64,000 nt of DNA from Pseudomonas faucium (GCF_021602585.1 NZ_BQIP01000018.1:62001-126000); one strand, 5' to 3'. Counted from the first letter of the stretch, positions 31,401 to 40,659 are shown. The notes: generated by a model not told the origin, from the sequence alone. A program made the numbers and translations.

Positions 31401-32825
31401 GCGCAGCCCCGGCACGTTGACCAGCCATTGCGGCTGGCCGTCGCCGTCGAGGTCGGCCAGCAGGCCCGTGCCCTGGGGTGGCGCGCCCGGCAATGCCTGC
31501 GCCAGCCCCCAGCTCACGCCGTCGCTGCCGGCAGCGCTGTCGCGCTGCGGCGCCCGATACAGCCAGGCGCCTGCGTCCTGGTACAGCAAGCCGGGCAAGC
31601 CCTCGCCATGCAAGTCCGCCAACTGCCAATGCGGCGCACAGAAGCCTTCGAGCGCGGGCAGTGCGTCCCAGCCTGGCTGCGCGCGCCCAGGGCGGCTGTG
31701 CTCGAACTCCACCGGTGGCAACCACTGCGCGGTGCCATCCGCTTCATAGGCAACCTGCTGCGCTGCCACCAGCAGCGAGGCGATACCCGAGGTGTCGTAC
31801 TCAAGGTGCAAGCGCGAAACCAGCTCGGGCCGTGGGTCCTGCTGGCCTGCCATCAGGCCAGTGCGGTGCCAGAGCAGCACCTCGTGACAGAGGCGCCTTA
31901 CCCGCTTGTCGAAACCCCAGCGCCAGTTTGAAAAGCAATCCTGGCGCAGCGCCCAGGGCGCTTGTGGGGCAAACGCGGGCGGGGTGTGCAGGCCCACGCC
32001 CCGCTCGCCGTAGTCCAGCTGCATCAGGGTCAGGAAATCGTCTTCGCGAAAGGCCTGCTCGGGGATGAGCAATGCCTGGCGCGCCGTGGCATTCATGGCG
32101 TGCACGGCAACCAGGTAGGTGTTGGCCACCTGCGGATGCATGACGCATTCATGCTCATCGCAACCGGCCTGGTCTTCGCTGCGGTAGCGGTAGACCACAT
32201 GTTCCCCGCTGGCACTGACCGTTTCCTCGGCAAACCAGCACGCTACCTGCGCTGGCGCATCGGGTTTGGCCACCCGCGCCGAGGGCGACCAGCCAAACAG
32301 GGTGATGCTGCCATCGGCATGGTAGTGCAGCCAGAAGCCCGGCGAACCAGGGCTGGCCTGCGCACGCCAGTGCTCCAGGCGCTGGTCGCGGCCGCCGCTG
32401 CGCGGTACCCAGGCCGTGACGGTGTGCGCAGCAGGCACATCGGAAAACGGCAAGGTGGCGACTTGGCGGGCAGCGCCCTTGTCGAGCAGGATTTCCTCGC
32501 CGTCCGGCCCTTGCCAGCGATCACTGTCGGCGTAACGGGGGATACCCAGGCGCTCGATGCGGCAGATGCTGGGCGGCGAGCAGTGCCAACCGGCACCGAA
32601 CGCGCCGTTGCCCGCTGTGGAACGGTAGGCCAGGCTCAACTGCGGCGTCAGCTCGCGCCCGGCCGGCAGCGGCAAGGGCAGCGACCAGCCGGCGGCGCCA
32701 TCGGCGCTGCCGGCAGACAGCATGCCGCCGCCTGCCGAAACGGTACCTCCGCCCTTGGGCAGCGCGGGTGGGCTGAACACAGGTTGGCCACTGGCACCCG
32801 CTGGGGTGACAGACATATCGATCAT
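28485..32825 (-). CDS. tcdB: TcdB-type Tc toxin B component (SpvB domain, beta-propeller)
   Basis: A 1446-residue TcB subunit, which binds TcA through a beta-propeller and forms half of the cage that holds the TccC toxin. The N-terminus matches SpvB-like sequence (PALPKGGGTVSAGGG then LPAGRELTPQLSLAYRS and GNGAFGAGW). Residues about 390-680 hold FG-GAP-like propeller repeats: LLADLDGDGQPQWLV, LADLSGDGLQDLVMIG, FADLAGSGLQQWVEV, LLADTDGSGTTDLLY. The C-terminal half has TcdB middle/RHS-type repeats up to RVQRVLTAAGWQRRSHYY. I chose the ATG at 32825, with GAGGAG 8 nt upstream; the longer frame starts with GTG. The gene follows tcdA after 85 nt and precedes tccC by 81 nt. Confidence 0.92.
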   Translation of the reverse strand: MIDMSVTPAGASGQPVFSPPALPKGGGTVSAGGGMLSAGSADGAAGWSLPLPLPAGRELTPQLSLAYRSTAGNGAFGAGWHCSPPSICRIERLGIPRYADSDRWQGPDGEEILLDKGAARQVATLPFSDVPAAHTVTAWVPRSGGRDQRLEHWRAQASPGSPGFWLHYHADGSITLFGWSPSARVAKPDAPAQVACWFAEETVSASGEHVVYRYRSEDQAGCDEHECVMHPQVANTYLVAVHAMNATARQALLIPEQAFREDDFLTLMQLDYGERGVGLHTPPAFAPQAPWALRQDCFSNWRWGFDKRVRRLCHEVLLWHRTGLMAGQQDPRPELVSRLHLEYDTSGIASLLVAAQQVAYEADGTAQWLPPVEFEHSRPGRAQPGWDALPALEGFCAPHWQLADLHGEGLPGLLYQDAGAWLYRAPQRDSAAGSDGVSWGLAQALPGAPPQGTGLLADLDGDGQPQWLVNVPGLRGSFTLAPDGQWRDFIAADAIPSELAHGMVQLADLSGDGLQDLVMIGPRSVRLSPRVRGSGWQPAQHIHPGPSLPLAGGEHRLVAFADLAGSGLQQWVEVTGDGVTYWPMLGHGRFAGPVHMPGFAIEHFNAARVLLADTDGSGTTDLLYAEPDRIRVFVSHNGNRFVEAEPIAAPEGVVLDSTCKLQAVDLRGQGTAELVLSVPHVTPRSWVLRFNDRRPWLLAEVCSNTGSRTLFDYRSSAQCWLDEKLELQRQGRKAVSRLPFPVHTVSQVTTVDDISGLRTASGMDYRCAVWDPVEREFRGFMQWVQTDTLSDAQGTAAERSPPAQVRHWCLSGVEAPDSIALQGFAGQGSAELAFALRGTRFTRLEGDREVAFEPQGAARRWLLRALRGAQVRSETYGLDASERADVPYCIERQRWQVRAYETADPDRPAALVTAVEALVFTTERIAADPRITQTLVLQQDSHGHVIEHAHVHYPRRAAVTPSPYPASLPEGLEADARDPQQNTLWLELWRNRVQHLEDGHTHRCGLLQASRSDVLALPALAAAEDGLCVEHLLAPGSPLERLADATLTGYQRQQWCDAQGQPTPLPNRQALVAYREVAVLEQATLETLQASLSAQEVALWHAQGGYHLVALAEDGKRVQASRHDLARYLDAQHFHRLAALRAHEQAGELRIHWSPHALQVRKLVDAAGLATHVQHDWRFLTPVALTDANDNLHQVSLDALGRVTQSRFQGTEHGLPTGYRSGRSFTLPDTVDAILALKRGEVPVAWAHRVVADSWMPHARDAQGHRLPGRMGELALRRLLKAGQLPAMDLSDEREPPHVITLQTDRYEGDPEQQLRLSVTHSDGAGRLLQTSLLSAPGDALVRNPAGGLERDASGAARVRTTPRRWAVSGKCEYDNKGQPVRTWLPYYLDDWRHVKDDSAREGLYVDTHLYDALGRVQRVLTAAGWQRRSHYYPWFTVAEDENDTA

Positions 32826-32840
32826 GGTGGTGCTCCTCGA

Positions 32841-32868
32841 TGCCCCTGGCGCCATGGCGTCAGGGGCA
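32841..32868 (-). promoter_or_regulatory. hairpin just upstream of tcdB start
   Basis: TGCCCCTG-G-CGCC-AT-GGCG-T-CAGGGGCA forms an interrupted 12-bp stem ending 15 nt before the tcdB ATG. It may limit translation or mark a processing point between tcdA and tcdB. Confidence 0.45.
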
Positions 32869-32878
32869 GGCAATAGGG

Positions 32879-32902
32879 GCGAAGGCACCGCAGTGCCTTC
32901 GC
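32879..32902 (-). promoter_or_regulatory. hairpin just after tcdA stop
   Basis: GCGAAGGCAC-CGCA-GTGCCTTCGC is a perfect 10-bp stem with a 4-nt loop, 8 nt after the tcdA stop codon. No T-run follows, so it would act at most as a partial terminator or as a 3'-end stabiliser of tcdA mRNA. Confidence 0.5.
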
Positions 32903-32910
32903 AAGGGCCG

Positions 32911-35900
32911 TCAGCGCACGGTGAATTGCACGTGCAGGATGATGTCGCTCAGCCGCTCCAGCAGCGCCCGTTGCTCACCCTTGGCCTGGGCGAAGTTCAA
33001 CGTCAGCGTGGTCTGGTCGGCAGGGTCATCGGCCTTGGCAATGTGCAGCCCTTCGAACGGCAGCAACTGCGCGCCCTGGCGCATGAACGGGTAACCGTTG
33101 AGCTGGCTGAACTGGCCGGTGTCCTGCACCGCATGCGAGATGCTGCACTGCTCGCAGCCGACGGGCAGGCCTTGGGCGTTGGTCAGCAACCGCGCATGCA
33201 CATCCTGGTAAGGCCCAAGCAGTGCCGGCAGCGATACCGCGATGCTGCGTATGCGCCGCGCCGCAGCGGTTTCGAAGCCTGCAGCCAGGTTCAAGGCCTT
33301 GAGGTCGAACTGGATCGACAGCACCTCGCCCGCCGCCAGCGCCAGGCTGCCGGCCTCGGCCTGCACGCTGTGGCCGGCAACGATCGCCTTGACCGCAGCG
33401 CCCAGGCCGACAGCTTCAGTCCCCACCTTGAGCTTGCCTTCGAAGAGCTTGGCCAGCGACACCGTGCGGGTGACCTCCAGCTCGCGCTTGTGCCACTTGG
33501 TCCAGGCCGACTCCATCTGCCCGAGCGCCAGCATCAGCCCTTCGCCACACAGCAGGCCCGCCCAGGCGCTGTTCCAGGTGCCGGTGCGCAGGTAGGTGGC
33601 GTTGTCACCTTTTTCCCATTGCAGGGCCTTCTGCGCCATCAGGCAGCGCGACACCGCAAGGTCGTAGTAGGTGTAGAAAATGCTCGCCAGGCGCGCGCGC
33701 AGCCAGCTGTACATGGCCTTGCCGGTGAACTTGCCCTGGTACAGGGCCAGCTGGGCCTGGGCATGCGCGGCCTGGGTCTGCAGGTGCGCCACCTGCATCT
33801 GCGCGGAGGTTTCGCGCACGGTCAGGGCCTGCAGTTGCGCCTCGACGGTTGCCATCTGCTTTTGCGCCGATTGGTACTGGAACTTCCAGTCGGCACGACG
33901 GCGTGCATAGATTTCTTCCTGGGTGATACGGGTTGCGGCGATACCCAGCATTTTGGACTGCGTGGATAAACCGTAGGCCACCGCCTTGAGCGCTTCTTCG
34001 GGCTTTTGGCCACCGTTGGCAAGACCAAAGATGTTGGGGAACGCGGCAACGACCGCCGAGCCGGCCATGGCCACGGCTTCCCCCGCCGATGCCACGCCAG
34101 AGGCGGTTTGCAGCTTCAGCGCCTGGTTTTCCCGGTCGCTGATATTGCCTTGGTAAAGCCCCAGGTAGTAGTCACGGCTGAGCGTTGCCGCAGCCAGCGA
34201 GCTTTCCAGGGTGGCGCGTTCGGCGGCCAATTCCTTTAGCGTCTGCTTGTACAGGCCGACGTTGCTGTCGGCCAACTCCGCCCCCTGGCTGGCCAGCAGG
34301 CCAGCCAGGGCCTCGGCATCCTGGTGTTCGAGAATCCCTTGCAGGGTGCTGCCGAACTGCATGAGCTGGGCCGCCATGCTGCGGGCACCTTCGAGCAGGA
34401 CGCTAAAGCGCAGCGCTGGCACATCATTTACCTGGGGCAGCCCACGCTCGCCACCGGCCTGTGCTGCGATTTCTGCCGCCAGCAGCGCCTTGGGGTCGGC
34501 GGGGGTCGCATACAGCGGCAGGTTCAGCGGCTGGCCATCGAGGGTCAGGTTGTGGCGCAGGTTGTACTGGCGGATGCGCAGCCCCTCCCAGTAATCGAGC
34601 ATCACCCGGTTGACCTCGGGCAGGAACTGGCTGCTAGCGTCGGCGGCTGCGGCCTGGCCGAGCATGGGTTCGACCCAGGTGCTGTTCGGCGGTGTCCAGG
34701 GTGCATCACCCAGCAGGCTCAAGGCGCGCTGGTACCAGATGCTGGCTTCGCTGAGGGTGTCGCGCTGCAGTTTGCGGTAGGCGGCGTCGCCGCGGCCGAT
34801 GCAGATGTCCAGCAAGCGCATGAACACATTGAGCTTGTAGTGCACCGGGTTGTTCTGGGCCACGGCGTCCGGGTCCAGCGGCAGCAGTGGTTCGTCGTTC
34901 CAGCTGCTGTTCTCTTCCAGCGGCCGTACCTTCCACATGCGTTGCGCGCTGCCTGCCTGGGTGGAACCTGCCGGGTCGTAGACATGCTTGAGCCACTGCT
35001 CGGCCAGATCGAAGCGCTCTTCCTGGAGGAAGCGCTGCATCACCAGCATGGGCGTGTAGTAGAACAACTCCCAGAAATACAGGGCGTTGGCGCCGGTGAA
35101 ATCCATGCGGTTGCTGGTGTTGTGGCCGAATGCCTGGACGCTGAGCACTGCGTCCTTGGACAGCTTGTTACCCTCGACAGACGGGGCGCGAACATCCGAG
35201 TCACGCAGAACCTGCAGCGTCTGGCTGTGGATCACGATGCTCTCGTTTTCTCTGGCCTGGTAATGCTTGGCGCTGTATTGAATCTCCAGGTGATAGGCCT
35301 GTTCGGTGCCATACACGCCTGCAGACTCGATCAGTACATCAGCCTGCACCACGGCGTTGTTACGCAGCTCGCCCAACCAGAGCTCGGTGCGCGTGTTCGC
35401 TGCCGTGACCAACAAGACCCTGGCCCAACGCGCAGCGCCATGCGCGGCCGCCTTGTGGGGAGGCAGGGTCAGGCGCACCAGCACGCCAAGGTCAGGCTCG
35501 GCAATCTGTTGGGTGTCATGGCTGAGGATGGTGTCGATACCGGTGACGGCTCTTACCGTCAGCTCCCGGGCGAACAGGGTGTTGAGCCGGATCATGTACC
35601 CTCTGTGCGCGAGGTATTGGGCACCTTGGCCAGTGGTGCCGATGATGGCGGTCTTGAAAACATCGCCATCCTTGTACACCTTGAGGGTGTAGAAGCGGGT
35701 GTTGCCGTTGCCGAACTGGAATTGGATTCGGTGCAGCGCTTCACTGCCGCCCTCCCACTCGGCAACGTTGCCGAGCCGGGCCGTCGTATTGAAGGTGACC
35801 AGCGCCTGCCCCGTCGCCAGGTCGTAATCGCGCGTGGCGTGTACGGTTCTGTAGCGTCTGTTGTCAACGCTGTAGATTCTGCAGAACACTTGCGCGGCAG

Positions 35901-38900
35901 GCACCTTGGCCTGGCTGAAGACATACTGCCCGGGGGCGATGGTTTCCTGCCCGAACCCACCTGGGTATGCCAATGCCTGAGTGACGCCGAGCGGCGGGCG
36001 ATGGACATAGCCGGTAGCACCACGCGTCGAGAAGCGCACCTGCAGGCCCGTCAGCGGATAATTCGCCGTCACTATCCTGTAGCGCCCTATGAACGCGCGG
36101 CCAGCAGCAGTCGGCACCTCATGCAACGGATAATCCAGCGCGTTGCTCACACCGTCGCTTATCCCTGCAAGCGCGCTTGCGTCTGCAAACTGCGCCCTCA
36201 TGCGCTCGCTGCTGATGCACAGGTACCCCCAGTCATGCCCCGCGTCCTTGTGCACCAGGAAGGCACCGTGGCCACTGCGAACCAAGCCCTGCACAGACGC
36301 CGTAGCCAGAACCGGGTAGCGCTCGACCAGTGCTGCAACCCACTGGTTGGCAACGGCCGGGCGCGGGACCCGAATCGATAACTGGGTGCGCAAGGACAGG
36401 CTGTAGGTGGCGTCATCGACCTCTGAAACCCGGGCATCGTGAAGCTGCGCGGCAAAACTGTTAAAGCCCGCAGGGATTGCCGAACCGCTAGCCACCGGCA
36501 TGCGCAGTTCGGCCTGAGGAACCCCCAGGCCGTCGAAGACTGCACAGGTGCCAGTTTCCCCAGCCGTGTCCAACCAGTGCTGAACCCGCCCAAGGAAGGG
36601 GGCGATCGCAAGCGCATTGCCGCTGAAATCCTCAAGGATATGCAGGCCAGCAATGGCAGTGCCCTGGACACGGTCATAGATACCCATCAACAGCCCTTCG
36701 CGCTCCGGCCAGGCGGACAGAAACAGCGAGAGGCGTTCCAGGCGCGCTGGCTCGTTAGCGTCGACGCTGAGCGGGTAGTCGATGGGCGCACTCCACTTGC
36801 CGTCGTAACGCAACCAGGCAAGCTTGAACGACCAGCGCCATTCACGTACCGCCGGCTGCCCGTTGTTGCTGCGGGTGATGACCTGCTCCTGGCGCTCGAC
36901 CCAGCCCAGGTGCAGCCTGCCCTTGAACACCACGGGCCTTATCAGCCGCCCCTGCACCTGCGGCGCCAGTTCGATCTTGCTCCAGGCACTCCAGGCATTG
37001 GCCGGGAATACGCCTTGTGCACCACGCTTGGCTTCGTTCACCGTGCGCCACCAGTAATGGCGAGGCTCACCACGGCTACGCCCGACGAACCAGCACTTGC
37101 CTCGATCGGCCTCGCGGCTGTCGTGATAGGCACTGATGGTCTCGAGGTTGGCCACTTCCTCGAACGCGCTGAGGTAGCCGTGGAAGGCGTCGCCCACCGT
37201 GTCGTCGTTGATCTGCGCCTGGCCCAGGGCCTGCAGCATGTCGTCCATTGCCTGGGTCTGCCCCAGGCGCAGTGTCGGGTCGATGTAGTTTTCCGGGTAG
37301 TACATCAGCATCTGCCCTGCCGCCCAGGTGGCGTAGGTGGCGTTCCAGCGCGTCCAGTCGAGGAAGAACTGGCGGCTCAGCACGGCCTGGCGCACAGCTT
37401 GTGGGTCTTCAGGCGTGGACAGGGTGCGATGGATGAACTGCTGCAGGGCCGCCAGGGCTTCGGCGATACGGCTGCTGATCACCTGCTCGGTGTTCAGTAC
37501 ATCCAGTAACAGGTGCTGGTTGAGCCCTTGCACGGTGAAGTTCTCCCGCGCCGTGAGCACGCCCGTCAGCGCCAGGCTGAACGGCCGCTCGGTGGCGGCA
37601 TGCGCCACTTTTGCCTGCGTCGGGGTCAGGCTTGCCTGCAAAGCATCCGCCGCTGGCTGCCATTTGCCCCAGTCGTCATCCAGGGCCAGCAGCGCTGACA
37701 GGGTTGCCGGCATCACACCATAGGCTTGGGCCAACGATGCCCACTGCAGCAGCACTTCGATCTCTTGCCAGCTGCATACGCGATCCTCCGCTCGCAGGTC
37801 CTCCTTGTCATGTGCCGCCTTGGCTGCTTGTTGCAGTGCTTGCAAGGGAACACCCGCTGCCATCGCAAGCTGACTCAATGCAACGCCCCGGTCCATTTCT
37901 CCCAGCAGGGCACCGCCAGCACCCGCTGGGTCAGCAAGCCGGGTCAGCCACACACTGAAGTTGCCGAGCGAGACGATGGTCTGCACGTCCCTGCGCAAAA
38001 CAACGCCGGCACTGTCCGCCGCCCTGGCCGACAGCAGCGCCGGCTTTTCCACCAACAGGCGCAGCACATCACCCTTCACCTCGCAGGCGTGCACAATCAG
38101 CGCCATTTGCGCGAGGCCGAAGGCGAAGTCGACCAGGTTACGTGCAGGGCTCGCCGACGCAGCGGTCTCTCGCAGGCTTTTACATGCCTGCTGCAAGCTC
38201 AGCTCGCCAGGCTTTACCAGGTTTGCCCACATCAACAGGGCCTTGGCGAGTGCATCACTGCTCAAGTTGAACGTCGACATGAGCCGTGGCGAGAGCACGT
38301 CGATCAGGCCTTCGACGGTCGGATCACTGGGTAGCTGCGCGGCGTCCAGGGTGCCCTTGAGGTCATTCAACAGATTGACGATTTCAGTACTGACCGGGAT
38401 CGTATCGACGGCGCGGGTCATCAGGTGCAGGTCCTGAACCGTCCAGCCACGTTCCCTCATCCAGTCGCAGGTGCTATTCAACTCCTGTAACAGCCGTTGC
38501 CAGCCATCGCTGTTCAGCGCTTGCATCGGCTCGCGGACACCGCGCATCTGCAACAGCTGGCGCAGCTCGCCAGGGGCAAGGCCATGATGCCGCGCCCACA
38601 GACTCAGCGCATAAATGCCAGACAACTGGGACAGGTCCAGTTTCACGCTGATATTGCTCAGTGCGCCACCGTTCATGAGCCGGCCCAGTTCGTACAGCCC
38701 CTCATCATCTACCTGGCATGCGCGCTTGAGTGTCGCCTTGATATCGGCATGGTCGCTGGCTTGGCTTGGATGCAGGGAAAGTAGCGTCGTGGAGGTGCTG
38801 AAACCACCCTCGACCAACGGCGGATCATTGAACAGGCGGTCGAACTGGCTTTTCTCGCCATTGCCCGCCGCCTCGGAGATCAGCCCCCGGGCCATCAGCA

Positions 38901-40428
38901 ATGCTTGCTGGTGGTCGATGCCATAACGTGCAACCAGTTGGCCGGTGCGGTAGATGACGGCCAGCGTTTGGTCGGTGATCTCTGTCGGGTCGACGCTCTG
39001 CAGGATGTCTTGCAATTGGGCCATGGATAGACCCGTGGCTTTGTACAGGCGAACGAGCTTGTTCAGCGCCAGTACATGGGCCGCTGCCGACAGGCGCTGA
39101 TAGCTGGCATTGAACGGATGGGAATGGCCACCGCCGCCGCCCGCCGACGACTTGACCCACTGTGTGCGGAGCGTGAAAGCGGCGGGGACATCCTTCCATT
39201 CGAAACGTTGGCGATATTCAGTATTGGGTAATAATTCGGTGACCCCGAAGTCTGCCGCCCTCATGTTCAGGGAAAACGCCTCGCTGATGTCGAAGCGAAC
39301 AACACGGCTAACTTTCAGATTGAACGCCAGTTGCCAAGAGCCATTACCCAGCGGGAAGAGACGGACATAATTCAAGAATGAAGAAGGGCCACTCAGGGTC
39401 AGTTTCACGACTTCGTTTTCGACCCGGGTGGTCAGGCTGTTTCCTTCGTACTGCCCGTTATCCAACGCGCCCATGAACCCTTGCAACTGCGCATCCGACA
39501 AGCCAAACCAACTGCGTAGCCTTGCCGGTTGCAACATCGACTCCGGCGTCACCCCCGGAAAGTACTGGGTAAATTTTTCATCGGCGTTGCTCGCGTCGAT
39601 CACATCGGTCAGCAAGTTGCGCAATGCCGGTGGGATGTCATGACGAAGGCAGGCCAGCGCGGTATCGTCCAGGTGCTTGGCAAACTGCGGCGCCGCGTGC
39701 AGGCGCGCAAAATCCTCATCGCGCAGGGCCAATACCTGACGCAGCCGATTGTGTTGAAGATGATACGGCGTGCCACTGGTGCCAACGTCGCTTGCCAGCG
39801 CCTGCAGCAGCTGCTCGTCGCTCGACTCCGGGCTGCCCGGTACGGCAAGCGCGCGGCGCGCACGGCTGAGCAGAATTTCGTTGGACAGGCTCAGGGCAGA
39901 GAGGGGGGTGTCCAGGTTTTCTTGCCCCAGCAGCAGCTGCTTGAGGTCGGGGCGGCGTTGGTCGATATGCCAGGGGTTCTGTTCTGGGTACAGCATCCTG
40001 GCCTGTCGATACAGCGTTGTCAGGTAGGCAGCCGGGGAGAACATCGAACCGACGTCCCCGGGGCTGCAATACTGCCTGGCGCGATCTTGCCGCCAAACTT
40101 CATCGGCCGGAGCCTGCAGCGCACGCGTGCTGAGGGCCCCCGTGGCGGCAGCGGCTTCGGGCAAGGCCTCGATGGGCGGCTCATCGACGTCTTGCATGGC
40201 ACTGGGTAGCAGTGGCGAGGCACCGATGATGGCGTTTTTCTTTTCAATCAGTGCAAGGTCGCAGGCCCCGCGTATTTCATTGTGCAACGCGGTAAGGTCA
40301 GTGGTGTGCGCCTCGTCACCCAATTGTTCACGTAGCTCTTCGAGCGAATATTCCCCCAGGCAGGCCAGCGAAGCGCAGTTGCCGTTATCGATCAGGGATT
40401 GAAGCTGTTCGGAATAATGTCTAGCCAT
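32911..40428 (-). CDS. tcdA: TcdA-type Tc toxin A component (pore/injection subunit)
   Basis: A 2505-residue TcA subunit, full length for the family. Five copies form the bell-shaped pre-pore that binds host cells and injects the TcC toxin. An N-terminal Salmonella virulence plasmid 28.1 kDa-like (VRP1) region lies near residue 110 (QYCSPGDVGSMFSPAAYLTT). The middle carries the shell and receptor-binding parts. The long C-terminal coiled coils surround a hydrophobic tip at about 2105-2140 (AVAMAGSAVVAAFPNIFG), as expected for the translocation channel. The TcB-binding domain is at the C-terminus. Visible base composition is less GC-rich than that of flanking core genes in several stretches. 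It is the first gene of tcdA-tcdB-tccC. The ribosome site (AGGG) is modest. Confidence 0.94.
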   Translation of the reverse strand: MARHYSEQLQSLIDNGNCASLACLGEYSLEELREQLGDEAHTTDLTALHNEIRGACDLALIEKKNAIIGASPLLPSAMQDVDEPPIEALPEAAAATGALSTRALQAPADEVWRQDRARQYCSPGDVGSMFSPAAYLTTLYRQARMLYPEQNPWHIDQRRPDLKQLLLGQENLDTPLSALSLSNEILLSRARRALAVPGSPESSDEQLLQALASDVGTSGTPYHLQHNRLRQVLALRDEDFARLHAAPQFAKHLDDTALACLRHDIPPALRNLLTDVIDASNADEKFTQYFPGVTPESMLQPARLRSWFGLSDAQLQGFMGALDNGQYEGNSLTTRVENEVVKLTLSGPSSFLNYVRLFPLGNGSWQLAFNLKVSRVVRFDISEAFSLNMRAADFGVTELLPNTEYRQRFEWKDVPAAFTLRTQWVKSSAGGGGGHSHPFNASYQRLSAAAHVLALNKLVRLYKATGLSMAQLQDILQSVDPTEITDQTLAVIYRTGQLVARYGIDHQQALLMARGLISEAAGNGEKSQFDRLFNDPPLVEGGFSTSTTLLSLHPSQASDHADIKATLKRACQVDDEGLYELGRLMNGGALSNISVKLDLSQLSGIYALSLWARHHGLAPGELRQLLQMRGVREPMQALNSDGWQRLLQELNSTCDWMRERGWTVQDLHLMTRAVDTIPVSTEIVNLLNDLKGTLDAAQLPSDPTVEGLIDVLSPRLMSTFNLSSDALAKALLMWANLVKPGELSLQQACKSLRETAASASPARNLVDFAFGLAQMALIVHACEVKGDVLRLLVEKPALLSARAADSAGVVLRRDVQTIVSLGNFSVWLTRLADPAGAGGALLGEMDRGVALSQLAMAAGVPLQALQQAAKAAHDKEDLRAEDRVCSWQEIEVLLQWASLAQAYGVMPATLSALLALDDDWGKWQPAADALQASLTPTQAKVAHAATERPFSLALTGVLTARENFTVQGLNQHLLLDVLNTEQVISSRIAEALAALQQFIHRTLSTPEDPQAVRQAVLSRQFFLDWTRWNATYATWAAGQMLMYYPENYIDPTLRLGQTQAMDDMLQALGQAQINDDTVGDAFHGYLSAFEEVANLETISAYHDSREADRGKCWFVGRSRGEPRHYWWRTVNEAKRGAQGVFPANAWSAWSKIELAPQVQGRLIRPVVFKGRLHLGWVERQEQVITRSNNGQPAVREWRWSFKLAWLRYDGKWSAPIDYPLSVDANEPARLERLSLFLSAWPEREGLLMGIYDRVQGTAIAGLHILEDFSGNALAIAPFLGRVQHWLDTAGETGTCAVFDGLGVPQAELRMPVASGSAIPAGFNSFAAQLHDARVSEVDDATYSLSLRTQLSIRVPRPAVANQWVAALVERYPVLATASVQGLVRSGHGAFLVHKDAGHDWGYLCISSERMRAQFADASALAGISDGVSNALDYPLHEVPTAAGRAFIGRYRIVTANYPLTGLQVRFSTRGATGYVHRPPLGVTQALAYPGGFGQETIAPGQYVFSQAKVPAAQVFCRIYSVDNRRYRTVHATRDYDLATGQALVTFNTTARLGNVAEWEGGSEALHRIQFQFGNGNTRFYTLKVYKDGDVFKTAIIGTTGQGAQYLAHRGYMIRLNTLFARELTVRAVTGIDTILSHDTQQIAEPDLGVLVRLTLPPHKAAAHGAARWARVLLVTAANTRTELWLGELRNNAVVQADVLIESAGVYGTEQAYHLEIQYSAKHYQARENESIVIHSQTLQVLRDSDVRAPSVEGNKLSKDAVLSVQAFGHNTSNRMDFTGANALYFWELFYYTPMLVMQRFLQEERFDLAEQWLKHVYDPAGSTQAGSAQRMWKVRPLEENSSWNDEPLLPLDPDAVAQNNPVHYKLNVFMRLLDICIGRGDAAYRKLQRDTLSEASIWYQRALSLLGDAPWTPPNSTWVEPMLGQAAAADASSQFLPEVNRVMLDYWEGLRIRQYNLRHNLTLDGQPLNLPLYATPADPKALLAAEIAAQAGGERGLPQVNDVPALRFSVLLEGARSMAAQLMQFGSTLQGILEHQDAEALAGLLASQGAELADSNVGLYKQTLKELAAERATLESSLAAATLSRDYYLGLYQGNISDRENQALKLQTASGVASAGEAVAMAGSAVVAAFPNIFGLANGGQKPEEALKAVAYGLSTQSKMLGIAATRITQEEIYARRRADWKFQYQSAQKQMATVEAQLQALTVRETSAQMQVAHLQTQAAHAQAQLALYQGKFTGKAMYSWLRARLASIFYTYYDLAVSRCLMAQKALQWEKGDNATYLRTGTWNSAWAGLLCGEGLMLALGQMESAWTKWHKRELEVTRTVSLAKLFEGKLKVGTEAVGLGAAVKAIVAGHSVQAEAGSLALAAGEVLSIQFDLKALNLAAGFETAAARRIRSIAVSLPALLGPYQDVHARLLTNAQGLPVGCEQCSISHAVQDTGQFSQLNGYPFMRQGAQLLPFEGLHIAKADDPADQTTLTLNFAQAKGEQRALLERLSDIILHVQFTVR

Positions 40429-40490
40429 GGCGATACCCTATGAAAAGAGGAACTCGACACTGAGTTCGTTATTTCATCAAAGGAGCGCCA

Positions 40491-40580
40491 ATGAAGTTGA
40501 CGCCCGTACTTCGATCGAAGCGAAAGTACGTGAGGGCGTCAGCTGAAACGACTAGTACATCTGCCAGGCGGGAACTATAA
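40491..40580 (+). CDS. possible 29-residue small ORF divergent from tcdA
   Basis: An ATG preceded by an AAGGAG site with 7-nt spacing opens a 29-codon frame ending in TAA. The product is basic (KLTPVLRSKRKYVRAS). It lies in the tcdA 5' region on the opposite strand and overlaps the imperfect inverted repeat. The strong ribosome site is the only support; it could be chance. Confidence 0.25.
   Translation: MKLTPVLRSKRKYVRASAETTSTSARREL
40498..40541. promoter_or_regulatory. imperfect inverted repeat in the tcdA leader region
   Basis: TGACGCCC-GTACTT at 40498-40511 faces AAGTAC-(4 nt)-GGGCGTCA at 40524-40541, giving an 8+6 bp stem with a 4-nt bulge, about 70 bp upstream of the tcdA ATG. The surrounding 250 bp are AT-rich and probably hold the tcdA promoter. 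It may be an operator or an mRNA leader structure. Confidence 0.4.
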
Positions 40581-40659
40581 CCCCTGGAAACCACCTGTAA
40601 GTTTTATGCAACTTTCCAGTCAGTATTTTCTATATACGGTCAGTACCTGTGACAGCCGC

